The position numbers were made by a program, and so were the translations under genes. 64,000 nt of DNA from Corynebacterium propinquum DSM 44285 (lineage in GTDB: Bacteria > Actinomycetota > Actinomycetes > Mycobacteriales > Mycobacteriaceae): contig NZ_AQXC01000002.1 of assembly GCF_000375525.1 (NCBI RefSeq), forward strand, positions 124,001 through 188,000. The letters run 5' to 3'. Of the stretch, positions 17,134-26,735 are shown in pieces. Every line of letters begins with the position of its first letter. Position 1 is the first letter of the stretch. Under the pieces are notes generated by a model. It saw only the letters and a program-made list of their open reading frames with translations. It did not search any database and was not told the DNA's origin.

Positions 17134-18252
17134 TTATCCACCGATAGCAGACATCGTGCGGGCAGGCTGTAAAAAGCCTTCGTCGTTAATATCGTGTCCA
17201 GGTAGTTTCTCCCACATGGCGCCAGCCCAGATTGTGGCTAGTTCTTCGTCGCTCGCGCCACCGCGGAGCAGATCCCGCAACTGCGTTTCACTGTTGCTAA
17301 ACAGGCAGGTACGAATCGCCCCGTCGGCGGTGAGTCGAGTGCGGTCACAGTCGCCACAGAACGGATAAGAAACCGAGCTGATAATGCCTAAGGCCCCGCG
17401 GCGCATACTGCGATCTGCATCCTCCCAGACATCCCACAACGCCGCAGGTGCAGAACCGCGCGGTTGTTTCGCTGGTGTCATAATGAATGCGGATTGCAGC
17501 TTGGCCAGGATCTCGTCGGCGGTGATCATATCTTCCCGGGACCAGGCTTCGCGCGGGCCCAACGGCATCTGTTCAATAAAACGCAGTTGAGCGCCTTTAT
17601 TCAGGGCAAAATCGGCAAGACCGACGACATCGTCTTCGTTCACGCCTTTCATCACCAGAGCGTTGATTTTGATGGGATTTAAGCCGACTTCGGAACATTT
17701 ATCGATGGAGCGCAGCACGTGGTCCAGGCGGTCACGACGGGTCAGCGCCGTGTATTTCTCCCTATCAATCGTATCGAGCGAGATATTGATGCGATCCAGT
17801 CCTGCGTCGGCAAGGCTTGCTGCGCGCTTATCGAGCCCCAGTCCGTTGGTCGTCAATGCGATTTCTGGCGCCTCGCCAGTATCCGTCGTCAAGGCTTTGG
17901 CCCGTGAAATGATGCTGGGTAATGATTTGCGCAGTAACGGCTCGCCACCGGTGAAGCGAAGTTTGCGCACCCCAAGTTTCTCCACGGCGATACGCACCAG
18001 GCGAATAACCTCGTCGTCGGTCAGCACTTTGTCATTGTGCATCCATTGCAAACCTTCGGCGGGCATGCAATACGTGCAGCGTAAATTGCACTTATCGGTC
18101 AGGCTGACGCGAAGATCACGCGCGATGCGGCCGTAGCGGTCTGACAGCTGACGTGTGCCGTCGGCATTGGCGGCGGGCAGATCAGAGGCAACATCCTGCG
18201 CAGATGGAGTCGACGGGATAGTTGGTTTCGGCAGCGTAACAGGTGTGGACAT
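17134..18252 (-). CDS. moaA: GTP 3',8-cyclase MoaA
   Basis: MoaA is a radical-SAM enzyme that starts Moco synthesis by cyclising GTP. The 372-residue protein has the SAM cluster motif CNLRCTYC (C55, C59, C62), the FTGGEPLLR segment, and a C-terminal second-cluster region FCGDCDRTR followed by CLFS. The chain ends in Gly-Gly, the tail that in MoaA enters the active site. The frame opens at 18306, but ATG 18252 (MSTPVTLPKP) gives a family-like N-terminus; the first 40 residues are poorly conserved. It is the first gene of the moaA-moeA-moaC-mobA operon, with an upstream 75-base gap to the acyl-CoA ligase gene on the same strand. Confidence 0.96.
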   Translation of the reverse strand: MSTPVTLPKPTIPSTPSAQDVASDLPAANADGTRQLSDRYGRIARDLRVSLTDKCNLRCTYCMPAEGLQWMHNDKVLTDDEVIRLVRIAVEKLGVRKLRFTGGEPLLRKSLPSIISRAKALTTDTGEAPEIALTTNGLGLDKRAASLADAGLDRINISLDTIDREKYTALTRRDRLDHVLRSIDKCSEVGLNPIKINALVMKGVNEDDVVGLADFALNKGAQLRFIEQMPLGPREAWSREDMITADEILAKLQSAFIMTPAKQPRGSAPAALWDVWEDADRSMRRGALGIISSVSYPFCGDCDRTRLTADGAIRTCLFSNSETQLRDLLRGGASDEELATIWAGAMWEKLPGHDINDEGFLQPARTMSAIGG

Positions 18253-18327
18253 ATTAGTTCCTAGTTTAGTAACCGTGCGTGACAGAAACAATGAATGCAG
18301 AAACATTGAATTCGGTAGCGGGGCTGA

Positions 18328-20160
18328 TCATGGTGCGTCCTCCGTGGAATCGGTGCTGGAGGCCGTTTCTGTGGAATCCGTGGAATCCGTGGAATCCGTG
18401 GGGGCGGCGGCATCCGCGTGCGCGGAATCCTCACCTGGGCCAGGTAGGGCAATGATGTCTAAACGGCCTGCCTCCAGGTGTTCGCGGAGGTCTTTTTTGT
18501 CAAACTTGCCGACGGAGGTTTTATCGATGGAATCGACGAAAGCCCAGTATTCGGGTGTCATCCAATTCGGCAATGATTCGCGGAGGAAATTACGCAACTC
18601 GTTGGCGGTTTCCTGGTCTCGTGGGATATCAGTATGCAAGACGGTGACCGCCAATGGGCGCTCGTTCCACTTTTCATCCGGATAGCCGATGACGGCGCAT
18701 TCGACGACCTTGTCCGAGGCCATGACCATGTTTTCGAGACCGACGGAATAAATCCATTCGCCACCGGAGCGGATGACATCGCGGGCGCGGTCGGAGACTG
18801 TCAAAAATCCGTCTGCGGTAATCGAGCCGACGTCACCGGTGCGCAGCCAGCCGTCGTCAGTAAATTTATTCTGTACCGCGTCAGTGTCATCGGAGACGTC
18901 ATGACCCCGAAATTCCGTCGCTGCCCCTTCATCGTTTTCTGCGACGGAGCGGAAATAAGAACCGGTCACCAAGTTGCCGCGAACCTGAATTTCGCCTTCG
19001 TTTCGGTCGGTGTTGGGGACGATCTCGCCGTCGTTGACGACTCGATATTGCAACATCGAAGGGAAGCGGCCCTGCGAAATGCGATATCCCCAGCGGGTTT
19101 CGCCCGAAGCACCTGATGGTGGACGGGAGACAGTTCCGATGGTGGTGGTTTCTGCCATACCCCACACGTGCACGACATCGACACCGTAGTGTTCTTCCCA
19201 AATCTTGATCAAAGAAGGTGGCGCAGGGGAGCCGCCGGCAAAAATCTCAACCAAAGACATGCGCTCTGGTGGGTATTTTAAGTAATGCACGATCAGTTGG
19301 ATCCACAGCGTCGGCACGCCATTAGCACGACGGGGATGGGTCGCTTCGATGATTTTCGCGAGGGTGGGTGCCGAGGTATCGGCGTCGGGAAGCACTAACG
19401 GCGCACCCGAAAGAAACGCGGCAAATGGAACACTCCAACACAGCACGTGATAAATAGGTATGCCACATAGGAATGATTCACCGTGGGTAATTGCAATGGA
19501 ATCCGTGGTACGCAGCTGCAACGCCGCCAGATAAATCGCGCGGTGCGAATACACGACACCTTTCGGCGCGCCTGTGGTTCCTGTGGAATAACACAGTGCT
19601 GTGGCTTCGTGCTCATCGACCTCCGGCCAGTCGTAAGTAGTAGGTTGGCCATCGAGCAAAGATTCATAGGAATGGATCTCGATATGCTGCGGCAGGATTT
19701 CCGCGTATTTGGCAAGCTCGTGGGGAGTGGGCAAGCCGATGAAGGCGACTACTCGCACGCACGGGGTTTGTGTCGTGATATCACGCACCAGGTCAATCAT
19801 GCGCGGATCGACGACGAGGATTTCCGTGTGGCTGTGGTTGACAATATGGATAAGCTGATCAAGCATGAGCTGCTTGTTCAGTGGAGCAAAGACCGCGCCC
19901 TTCGACATGACTGCGAACATGACTTCAAGATGCTCTGCGCAATTAGTGAGCAACGAACCCACACGTTGATCACCGGTAATACCCAGGCGGTTGTGCAGAG
20001 CGTGCGCAAAAGCACTGGCGCGGGCAGCGATTGCACGAAAGCTAGTTTCCTGTGGTCCGTCGGGCGACCAGGTGGTGACCTTCGTCGTGGCGTGCGCGCT
20101 GCGGCCGTATTCCAGAATTCGGGACACGGACAGGGGCAGGTCCTGCATCGTCGAGAGCAT
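18328..20160 (-). CDS. Acyl-CoA synthetase (AMP-forming, FadD type)
   Basis: An adenylate-forming enzyme of 610 residues that activates a carboxylic acid, most likely a medium or long-chain fatty acid, to its CoA thioester. The AMP-binding loop is STGTTGAPKG (192-201). Further motifs are VWGMAETT, the hinge region DGWLRTGDVGSI, and the adenylation lysine K552 in SVGKFDKK. The last 25 residues are a low-complexity Thr-Asp-Ser tail encoded by a 9-base tandem repeat; such a tail is not part of the catalytic fold. ATG 20160 or the nearby ATG 20148 could start it. The gene stands next to rho, as I recall it does in C. glutamicum, and is divergent from it. Confidence 0.9.
   Translation of the reverse strand: MLSTMQDLPLSVSRILEYGRSAHATTKVTTWSPDGPQETSFRAIAARASAFAHALHNRLGITGDQRVGSLLTNCAEHLEVMFAVMSKGAVFAPLNKQLMLDQLIHIVNHSHTEILVVDPRMIDLVRDITTQTPCVRVVAFIGLPTPHELAKYAEILPQHIEIHSYESLLDGQPTTYDWPEVDEHEATALCYSTGTTGAPKGVVYSHRAIYLAALQLRTTDSIAITHGESFLCGIPIYHVLCWSVPFAAFLSGAPLVLPDADTSAPTLAKIIEATHPRRANGVPTLWIQLIVHYLKYPPERMSLVEIFAGGSPAPPSLIKIWEEHYGVDVVHVWGMAETTTIGTVSRPPSGASGETRWGYRISQGRFPSMLQYRVVNDGEIVPNTDRNEGEIQVRGNLVTGSYFRSVAENDEGAATEFRGHDVSDDTDAVQNKFTDDGWLRTGDVGSITADGFLTVSDRARDVIRSGGEWIYSVGLENMVMASDKVVECAVIGYPDEKWNERPLAVTVLHTDIPRDQETANELRNFLRESLPNWMTPEYWAFVDSIDKTSVGKFDKKDLREHLEAGRLDIIALPGPGEDSAHADAAAPTDSTDSTDSTETASSTDSTEDAP
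18344..18397. repeat. 9-base tandem repeat in the 3' end of the acyl-CoA ligase gene
   Basis: Three perfect copies of GTGGAATCC lie head to tail at 18371-18397, and a degenerate copy (GTGGAATCG) lies at 18344-18352. On the coding strand they specify repeats of Thr-Asp-Ser in the C-terminal tail. Nine-base units keep the frame when the copy number changes. Confidence 0.9.
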
Positions 20161-20664
20161 AATTCTGATTTTAGCGTCGGCGATCGTACAGCCCTAGCCA
20201 CGCAACCTCGGTTGCAATACGGGCCTTGCCACGATGGGGGAGAACTGGGGAATCTTTTAGAAGTGCGCTACACTATAAGGGAAATCGATAGGCAAGGACG
20301 TGAGCTTTCCGCGAATTGTCTAGGCGATTATTCTAAAGTCTCACGAAAATGATGGCGCGGTGTCACAGTAGGGTTTGTGAAACCAACTACTACTTGCATC
20401 AGTCGTTATTGGGGCGTGTGCCGGAGTAGGTACATGCTGAATATTTCGTAATGAGACTTTCACCCTTTATTTACAGTTGCAGTGCTGTGACTGTGCGCGC
20501 AGCTGCGAGTGGATTGCTTGACGACGGACGCGATCTGCAGCAATCGCAAGTTCGTACTCTTTGCCGTACGAGGTGCTTCGCGCAGCACAGGCAGGACTGT
20601 AGCCGGGCAACCCGAATCCACGGGGCAGCCTCAGTTACGCGAAAAACGACGCGAAAGGATATCC
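20161..20664. promoter_or_regulatory. Long divergent intergenic region and structured rho leader
   Basis: 504 bases without a supported gene separate the acyl-CoA ligase and rho. A possible minus-10 element (TACACTATAAG, 20269-20279) would give a rho leader of roughly 380 bases. Near the 3' end two small hairpins stand side by side: CGTAC/GTACG at 20553-20570 and GTGCT/AGCAC at 20573-20588. The segment 20600-20664 leads into a good AAAGGA ribosome site at 20654-20659. A short frame that runs from 20451 into rho has no coding support. Promoter and regulatory role are inferred. Confidence 0.5.
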
Positions 20665-22737
20665 GTGAGCACAACGGACAACCCAGATCTTTACTCCATG
20701 AAGCTTCCTGAACTCCGGGAGCTTGCTATCGAGAAGGGGTTGAAAAGCATCACTGCTCTGCGTAAGGGCGAGCTGATCATGGCTATTGAAACAGGCAAGG
20801 TTCCGCGTAAATCCACGGAGAAGCCGCTGCCGCGGATGAAGAAGTCTGAGATGCTAGCTCAGCGCGCGGCACGCCTGGCGTCTGGTGAATCCGACACGAA
20901 TGTGCGCGACCTGCAGGACGATGCGCAGCAAGGCGTGACCGAGAGCTACACAGAGCGCTCATCAGAGAGGTCGAATGAGTCACGTCCAACGGCAGAAAAC
21001 CTTGGCGACGATACTCCATCGCCAGCAGCAGCTCGGCGTGCACGGCGCGCTCGTGTCAAAGCACGCGCGAACGAAGAACACCAAAACAACTCCGGAAATG
21101 GTGAGGTCCGGAACACGCACGAGCAGCGTAGCGAGCAGGATGCCGCAGCGGATCGCACTGAAACTGGTGCTGATGATGTGCAGTCGCTGCCTGAGAGCAA
21201 TGATGAGCAGCGTCAGGCCGGAAATACCCGCCGCGGGCGTCGTGGTCGGCGGGTTCGTCGCTTGAGCGATAGCAAGCAGCACCAGCACCGCGAGCAAGAG
21301 CAGAACTTCGATAACGCGGGTGATCAGGATGCTTCAGATGATGCCGCAGATTCTGCTGCCCACGATGAGCACGCTGAGCGTTCCGATCGCACTGATCGGG
21401 AGCAGCGCAATCGGGGCCCACGTGGCGGTCGGGATGATCGTGACAACCGCGACAGCCGTGATAACCGAGATAATCGGAGCCCACGGGATAACCGGAACAA
21501 CAACGACAGTCGGGGCGGCGACAACCGGGGTGGCGGCGACAACCGCAACAACAACGATGGCCGCAACAATGGACTGCAGGAAGTTGCCGGTATCTTGGAA
21601 GTTGTTGACGGTAACACTGCGTTCTTGCGTACCACCGGCTACCGCCCAAGTTCGCTGGACGTATTCGTCAACACCAACCTGGTGCGTCGTTTCCACTTGC
21701 GTACCGGTGATTACCTCACCGGTAAGGTGAAAATGACCGGTGGTGGGCAGTCGCACGGCAAAGGTCGCAACCGCAAAAAGTACAACCAGATGGTTTTCGT
21801 GGAAACCGTCAACGGTTTGCACCCAGAAGAAGCCAAGCAGCGTCCGCAATTCAGCAAGCTTACCCCGCTGTATCCAAATAAGCGGTTGCGTTTGGAAACT
21901 GAGCCGAAGATCTTGACCACCCGCGTGATCGACTTGATCATGCCGATCGGTAAAGGTCAGCGCGCGTTGATTGTATCCCCACCAAAGGCGGGTAAGACGA
22001 CGATCCTGCAAAACATCGCGAATGCGATTTCAACGAACAATCCAGAGTGCTATCTGATGGTCGTGCTTGTCGACGAGCGCCCCGAGGAAGTCACGGATAT
22101 GCAGCGAAATGTCAATGGTGAAGTCATTGCCTCGACGTTCGACCGTCCACCGTCAGAGCACACCGCGGTCGCTGAGCTCGCTATTGAGCGTGCTAAGCGC
22201 CTGGTCGAACAAGGCCAGGATGTCGTCGTCCTGTTGGATTCGATCACTCGTCTGGGACGCGCATATAACAACTCCTCACCAGCCTCGGGCCGCATCTTGT
22301 CCGGTGGTGTTGATTCCAATGCGTTGTACCCGCCGAAGCGTTTCTTGGGTGCTGCCCGCAATATCGAAGATGGCGGTTCGTTGACGATCATTGCCACTGC
22401 GATGGTGGAAACCGGTTCTACCGGCGATACCGTGATTTTCGAGGAATTCAAGGGTACTGGTAACGCTGAGCTTAAGCTGGACCGCGGGATCTCCGAGCGC
22501 CGCGTATTCCCAGCCGTCGACGTCAACCCGTCAGGTACGCGTAAGGACGAGCTGCTGCTGGTTCCCGAAGAAGCTCGCATCATGACGAAGTTGCGCCGTA
22601 TTTTGTCGGCGTTGGATTCGCACCAGGCTATCGATCTGTTGATCAAGCAGCTGCGGAAGACGAATTCGAATGGCGAATTCTTGATGCAGGTTGCGTCGTC
22701 TGCTCCGATGGCCGCGGCGCTTGAAGAAGAGGATTAA
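20665..22737 (+). CDS. rho: Transcription termination factor Rho
   Basis: Rho is the hexameric RNA-dependent ATPase that ends transcription. GTG 20665 is chosen: AAAGGA lies five bases upstream, and the protein then begins STTDNPDLYSMKLPELRELA, the Rho N-terminal domain. Residues about 65-302 are a large hydrophilic insertion that ends in an Arg/Asp/Asn/Gly-rich stretch (about 243-302), typical in kind for actinobacterial Rho but here very biased. The RNA-binding cold-shock domain (GILEVVDGNTAFLRT onward) and the ATPase core with P-loop PPKAGKTT (near residue 440) and the LLDSITRLGRAYN and GGVDSNALYPPKRFLGAARNIE segments follow. Total 690 residues. prfA begins 3 bases after the stop. Confidence 0.97.
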   Translation: MSTTDNPDLYSMKLPELRELAIEKGLKSITALRKGELIMAIETGKVPRKSTEKPLPRMKKSEMLAQRAARLASGESDTNVRDLQDDAQQGVTESYTERSSERSNESRPTAENLGDDTPSPAAARRARRARVKARANEEHQNNSGNGEVRNTHEQRSEQDAAADRTETGADDVQSLPESNDEQRQAGNTRRGRRGRRVRRLSDSKQHQHREQEQNFDNAGDQDASDDAADSAAHDEHAERSDRTDREQRNRGPRGGRDDRDNRDSRDNRDNRSPRDNRNNNDSRGGDNRGGGDNRNNNDGRNNGLQEVAGILEVVDGNTAFLRTTGYRPSSLDVFVNTNLVRRFHLRTGDYLTGKVKMTGGGQSHGKGRNRKKYNQMVFVETVNGLHPEEAKQRPQFSKLTPLYPNKRLRLETEPKILTTRVIDLIMPIGKGQRALIVSPPKAGKTTILQNIANAISTNNPECYLMVVLVDERPEEVTDMQRNVNGEVIASTFDRPPSEHTAVAELAIERAKRLVEQGQDVVVLLDSITRLGRAYNNSSPASGRILSGGVDSNALYPPKRFLGAARNIEDGGSLTIIATAMVETGSTGDTVIFEEFKGTGNAELKLDRGISERRVFPAVDVNPSGTRKDELLLVPEEARIMTKLRRILSALDSHQAIDLLIKQLRKTNSNGEFLMQVASSAPMAAALEEED

Positions 22738-22740
22738 TTC

Positions 22741-23814
22741 ATGGCTAATGAGGTATCGCTTGTCGACGATGTCGTCTCCGAATACCGCGGCATCGAAGCT
22801 CAGATGTCGGATCCGTCGATCGCTGGTGACCAGGCGCAATTCGGCAAGTTGTCGAAGCGATATGCTGAGCTGCGCCCAATTATGCTCACCTATGAAGAGC
22901 TAACGGCCGCCCAAGAAGACTTGGAAGCTGCGCGTGAGATGGCCTATGAGGACCATGATTTCCAATCGGAAGCTGATGAGCTAGCGGACCAGGTCGAGCA
23001 GCTGCAAGAGAAGCTGGCTGATTTGCTGGCGCCACGTGATCCGCAGGATGCCGAAGACATCATCATGGAGATCAAAGCCGGTGCAGGTGGAGAAGAAGCT
23101 GCGCTGTTCGCTGCGGACCTCGCCCGTATGTATGAGCGTTTTGCTGATAAGGCGGGCTTTGCCTGGAACGTGCTGGCGCTGAATGAGTCTGATCTAGGTG
23201 GTGTGAAAGATATGACGATTTCTTTCCGCGCGAAAAACCCTGGTCGCGACGGTGCATGGGCGTTTTTCAAGTATGAAGGTGGCGTGCACCGCGTGCAACG
23301 TGTCCCGGTCACCGAATCTCAGGGACGTATCCAAACTTCCGCCGCGGGAGTGTTGGTGTACCCGGAGCCTGACGAGGTCGAATCCGTCGATATCAACGAA
23401 AAAGATCTGCGTATCGATGTCTACCGTTCCTCCGGTAAGGGCGGCCAGGGCGTGAACACCACCGACTCGGCTGTGCGTATTACGCACTTGCCGACGGGAC
23501 TGGTAGTGACGTGCCAGCAGGAACGTTCCCAGATCCAGAATAAGGCTCGTGCCATGCAGGTATTGCAGGCGCGCTTGGATCAGATTGAGCGCGAAAAGGC
23601 CGATGAAGAAGCTGGTGAACAGCGTGCTTCGCAGGTGCGTTCAATGGACCGCTCTGAGCGTATCCGTACCTATAACTGGCCGGAAAACCGCATTGCGGAC
23701 CACCGTATCGGTTATAAGGCCAGCAATTTGGATAGCGTGTTGAACGGTGACATGCACGACTTGATTAAGGCCTTGCAGGAACAAGAACGCGCAGAGCGCC
23801 TCGAGGCTAAATAG
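22741..23814 (+). CDS. prfA: Peptide chain release factor 1
   Basis: RF1 recognises UAA and UAG and triggers peptide release on the ribosome. The 357-residue protein has the catalytic GGQ (234-236) within [18 protein letters not shown] and the class-specific tripeptide PVT (189-191), which distinguishes RF1 from RF2 (SPF). The GGQ glutamine is the substrate of the methyltransferase encoded next. ATG 22741 follows the rho stop by three bases, so rho, prfA and prmC are very likely cotranscribed. The ribosomal protein gene rpmE, which lies between rho and prfA in mycobacteria, is absent here, as in C. glutamicum to my memory. Confidence 0.98.
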   Translation: MANEVSLVDDVVSEYRGIEAQMSDPSIAGDQAQFGKLSKRYAELRPIMLTYEELTAAQEDLEAAREMAYEDHDFQSEADELADQVEQLQEKLADLLAPRDPQDAEDIIMEIKAGAGGEEAALFAADLARMYERFADKAGFAWNVLALNESDLGGVKDMTISFRAKNPGRDGAWAFFKYEGGVHRVQRVPVTESQGRIQTSAAGVLVYPEPDEVESVDINEKDLRIDVYRSSGKGGQGVNTTDSAVRITHLPTGLVVTCQQERSQIQNKARAMQVLQARLDQIEREKADEEAGEQRASQVRSMDRSERIRTYNWPENRIADHRIGYKASNLDSVLNGDMHDLIKALQEQERAERLEAK

Positions 23815-23822
23815 GCTGCGGT

Positions 23823-24701
23823 GTGTATTCGGTGCAGGTACAGGAAAATCAGTCGGTGCTCCACGAAGCGCTTCGCGACGCCACGCGTCGCTTCCAGGAA
23901 GCTGGCATTACTAATGCTGCAGGTGAGGCACGATTGCTTGCGGCGCACTACCTTGGGGTGCCTGCGACTGAGATATTCCTGCACCTGCGTGAACCCGCCC
24001 CGGTAGGGCTGCTGACTGCAATCGAACGCCGTGAAGGCCGTGAGCCGTTGCAGCATATCGTCGGCACGGCCCCGTTTGGCCCCCTCGAGATTCTGGTCGG
24101 GCCCGGGGTATTCATTCCGCGGCCGGAGACCGAGGTGCTTGCGCATTGGGCTGTGGAAAAGCTTAACTCTGGTATCGTTCGCCCAACTGTGTTGGATCTC
24201 TGCACCGGCAGCGGAGCTTTAGCAGCATATATTGCGTATGAAGTTCGGCATGCACAGGTCATTGGGGTGGAGTATGCGCAGCGCGCGTTCGAATGGGCTG
24301 AGAAGAACCGATTAAATCTCCACGCTCAACACGGTATCCGCTACAACATAGTCCGCGGGGACGTGCTTGACCCTATGTTGCTTACGGAACTGACAGGCAA
24401 GGTTGATCTCATCGTGTGTAATCCACCTTATGTTCCGCGTGATGATTCGTTGGATCCAGAAGTCTATGCAGATCCAGACGATGCAGTTTTTGCGGGGGCG
24501 ACAGGGATGGACGTCATCAACAAACTTGGACCGCAGGTCTCGCGGCTATTGCGTCCTGGTGGCGCGGTAGGGATTGAGCACGATGACGCGACTTCCGTTC
24601 AGGTGCAGGAAGTAATGAAGACAGAACCAGAGCTGTACGATGTGCAACCATTGATGGATCTGACTGGCCGAAATCGGTTCGTTACGGCCTTGAAACGATG
24701 A
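23823..24701 (+). CDS. prmC: Release factor glutamine methyltransferase PrmC (HemK)
   Basis: PrmC methylates the glutamine of the GGQ motif in release factors. The 292-residue protein has an N-terminal helical domain that binds the factor, the segment REPLQHIVG, the SAM-binding loop VLDLCTGSG (123-131), acidic E150 for the ribose, and the N-methyltransferase signature NPPY (200-203). The start is GTG 23823, nine bases after the prfA stop; other in-frame GTG codons nearby could be used. Position directly after its substrate gene prfA supports the assignment. A 138-base gap follows before tsaC, with no further gene visible. Confidence 0.96.
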   Translation: MYSVQVQENQSVLHEALRDATRRFQEAGITNAAGEARLLAAHYLGVPATEIFLHLREPAPVGLLTAIERREGREPLQHIVGTAPFGPLEILVGPGVFIPRPETEVLAHWAVEKLNSGIVRPTVLDLCTGSGALAAYIAYEVRHAQVIGVEYAQRAFEWAEKNRLNLHAQHGIRYNIVRGDVLDPMLLTELTGKVDLIVCNPPYVPRDDSLDPEVYADPDDAVFAGATGMDVINKLGPQVSRLLRPGGAVGIEHDDATSVQVQEVMKTEPELYDVQPLMDLTGRNRFVTALKR

Positions 24702-24839
24702 CGTCGATGTACACACTGGCTACTCGGCATGAATACGAGCGTAAAATAATCGCATGATCTCGTTGGTGCCAAGCACCGGCGACATGAAAACCACAGGGAT
24801 AATGGGTTCGAAAATGAGGAAGGGCTGCGAGGACCGGAA

Positions 24840-25502
24840 ATGAGCACCACGTACTCCTGCGATGATAATTCTCAGCGTACGGCTGGCGTCACAGCAGCAG
24901 CCGCCGCTGCGCGGGCTGGGGAACTGGTTGTCATGCCCACGGATACGCTTTATGGCTTGGGCTGTAACGCTTTTGATAATGATGCGGTTGCCCGGTTGCT
25001 TGCCGCGAAACAACGTGGCCGCGACATGCCAATTGCCGTGCTCGTGGGATCGTGGGCGACGGTACAAGGGTTGGTCCGTGAATTTCCTGAGCGCATGAAA
25101 ACATTGATCGAAGCATTTTGGCCTGGTGGTCTTTCTCTGATCGTGCCTCAAGCCCCATCGTTACCATGGGATTTAGGGGATACCCGGGGTACTGTGATGC
25201 TTCGCATGCCATTGCACCCGGTGGCGATTGACCTTTTGCAAGAGGTCGGCCCTATGGCGGTATCGTCTGCGAATATCTCTGGGCAAAAATCACCCACATC
25301 CGTTAACGAGGCTGAAAGACAATTAGGCCGCGCCGTCTCGGTGTATCTGGACGACGGTGAATCTCCGGTAGGCGAGGCGTCCACCATTGTTGATCTTTCT
25401 GGACCACACCCGGTGGTTTTGCGAGAAGGCGCGATTAGTACGGAACGTATTGCGGAAGTACTTGAATTGCCGGCGGAGGCGCTACGCAGAGAGAATAACT
25501 AA
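24840..25502 (+). CDS. tsaC: Threonylcarbamoyl-AMP synthase (TsaC/Sua5/YrdC family)
   Basis: This enzyme makes threonylcarbamoyl-AMP from threonine, bicarbonate and ATP, the first step of the t6A37 modification of tRNAs that read ANN codons. The 220-residue protein contains the YrdC-fold segments VVMPTDTLYGLGCNAF, AAKQRGRDMPIAVLV, WPGGLSLI and SSANISGQKSPTSV. It lacks the extra C-terminal domain of true Sua5 (about 340 residues), so it is of TsaC length. Its stop overlaps the wecA start as TAATG, which couples the two genes translationally. It is the usual neighbour of prmC in actinobacteria. Confidence 0.95.
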   Translation: MSTTYSCDDNSQRTAGVTAAAAAARAGELVVMPTDTLYGLGCNAFDNDAVARLLAAKQRGRDMPIAVLVGSWATVQGLVREFPERMKTLIEAFWPGGLSLIVPQAPSLPWDLGDTRGTVMLRMPLHPVAIDLLQEVGPMAVSSANISGQKSPTSVNEAERQLGRAVSVYLDDGESPVGEASTIVDLSGPHPVVLREGAISTERIAEVLELPAEALRRENN

Positions 25503-26677
25503 TGGGTGCAGCAGGAATTCCCTTACGCGAACTTGGGCTGGTGCTCTTGGTGGCAGCCGTGGTCACGTTTTTGGTGACTGGCGCAATCCGCAGCGTCATG
25601 GTGCGCTCTGGCCGTATCGCAGAAGTTCGAGCGCGGGATGTGCACACTCAACCGACGCCCCGGTTGGGTGGAGTAGCGATGTTCAGTGGTTTTTTGCTTG
25701 CTGTCGCGCTGGCAATGCAATTGCCTGCCCTGAATCGCGGATTTATGCCGGTGACTCCAGAAATGACAGCAGTGCTCTGGTCAGCGTTCGCGATTGTGCT
25801 GGTTGGCGTACTCGACGATTTGTTTGACCTTAGTGCAATCGTCAAACTAGTCGGGCAAATAGTTGCTGCCAGCCTCATGAGCATGTTGGGATTGACGTGG
25901 ACCCTGCTGTTTCTGCCGATTGGCGACGGCACGACTGTAGTGCTTGATCAAGTTCAGTCGCTGGTCTTGACTGTATTTTTTACAGTTATGCTCATTAACG
26001 CAATGAATTTCGTTGACGGACTTGACGGATTAGCAGCTGGACTTGGAATGATCGCGGGCGGTGCGATTCTGGTTTTCTCGCTTACCGTTCTCTATGACCA
26101 GGGTGGGGCAGTTTCAGCCTATCCTCCTGCGATCATCGCCGCCGGTCTAGTTGGGATCTGTGCGGGCTTTTTGCCGCATAACTTTGAACCGTCTCGGATT
26201 TTTATGGGGGATTCAGGTTCAATGCTGATCGGTACGCTATTGGCTGCTGCAGCGACCTCGGCAAGCGGAAAAATTAATATGGCACTATACGGGACAGCGG
26301 ATATTCTGGCGCTAATATCTCCGTTCATCGTGGTTTTGGCTGCCGTATTTGTTCCAGTTCTAGACTTGATTCTTGCCGTGGTCCGCAGGTTAGCGCGCGG
26401 ACAATCGCCCATGGCAGCGGATAAACAACATATTCATCATCGATTGTTGTCATTAGGCCATACACATCGTCGTACCGTGTTGGTACTTTATTTGTGGGTG
26501 GCCGTGGTGGCATTTGGAGCAGTGAGTTTTTCGGTCGTACCGGCATGGCTGGCGCTTGGCGGAACAGTCCTCGCGCTACTCGCCGCTGGGGTTGTCACAA
26601 TGATTCCGCTGCGCGCGGGAAAGATTGGACGAAGCGAACCACCATTGAAGTTCGTGACTAACCAGCCGCCTTTTTAG
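25502..26677 (+). CDS. wecA: Undecaprenyl/decaprenyl-phosphate GlcNAc-1-phosphate transferase (WecA type)
   Basis: A membrane enzyme of the MraY/WecA family that moves GlcNAc-1-phosphate from UDP-GlcNAc to a polyprenyl phosphate; in mycobacteria and corynebacteria this starts the linker unit joining arabinogalactan to peptidoglycan. The 391-residue protein has about eleven membrane segments and the family's cytosolic motifs: DDLFD, NFVDGLDGLAAG with the catalytic aspartates, FMGDSGSM, and the histidine motif HIHHRL. The start ATG overlaps the last base of tsaC. Position and sequence match the protein called WecA/Rfe in M. tuberculosis. Confidence 0.94.
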   Translation: MGAAGIPLRELGLVLLVAAVVTFLVTGAIRSVMVRSGRIAEVRARDVHTQPTPRLGGVAMFSGFLLAVALAMQLPALNRGFMPVTPEMTAVLWSAFAIVLVGVLDDLFDLSAIVKLVGQIVAASLMSMLGLTWTLLFLPIGDGTTVVLDQVQSLVLTVFFTVMLINAMNFVDGLDGLAAGLGMIAGGAILVFSLTVLYDQGGAVSAYPPAIIAAGLVGICAGFLPHNFEPSRIFMGDSGSMLIGTLLAAAATSASGKINMALYGTADILALISPFIVVLAAVFVPVLDLILAVVRRLARGQSPMAADKQHIHHRLLSLGHTHRRTVLVLYLWVAVVAFGAVSFSVVPAWLALGGTVLALLAAGVVTMIPLRAGKIGRSEPPLKFVTNQPPF

Positions 26678-26735
26678 CGTCAACTATATTTCTCCGTTTT
26701 TACGTTGCTAATTATCAATAATGAACAGGAAATCC

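Noticed and set aside
20509-20664. Upstream extension of the rho frame
   Set aside because: The extension is not Rho-like; GTG 20665 with AAAGGA at a good distance begins the conserved N-terminal domain.
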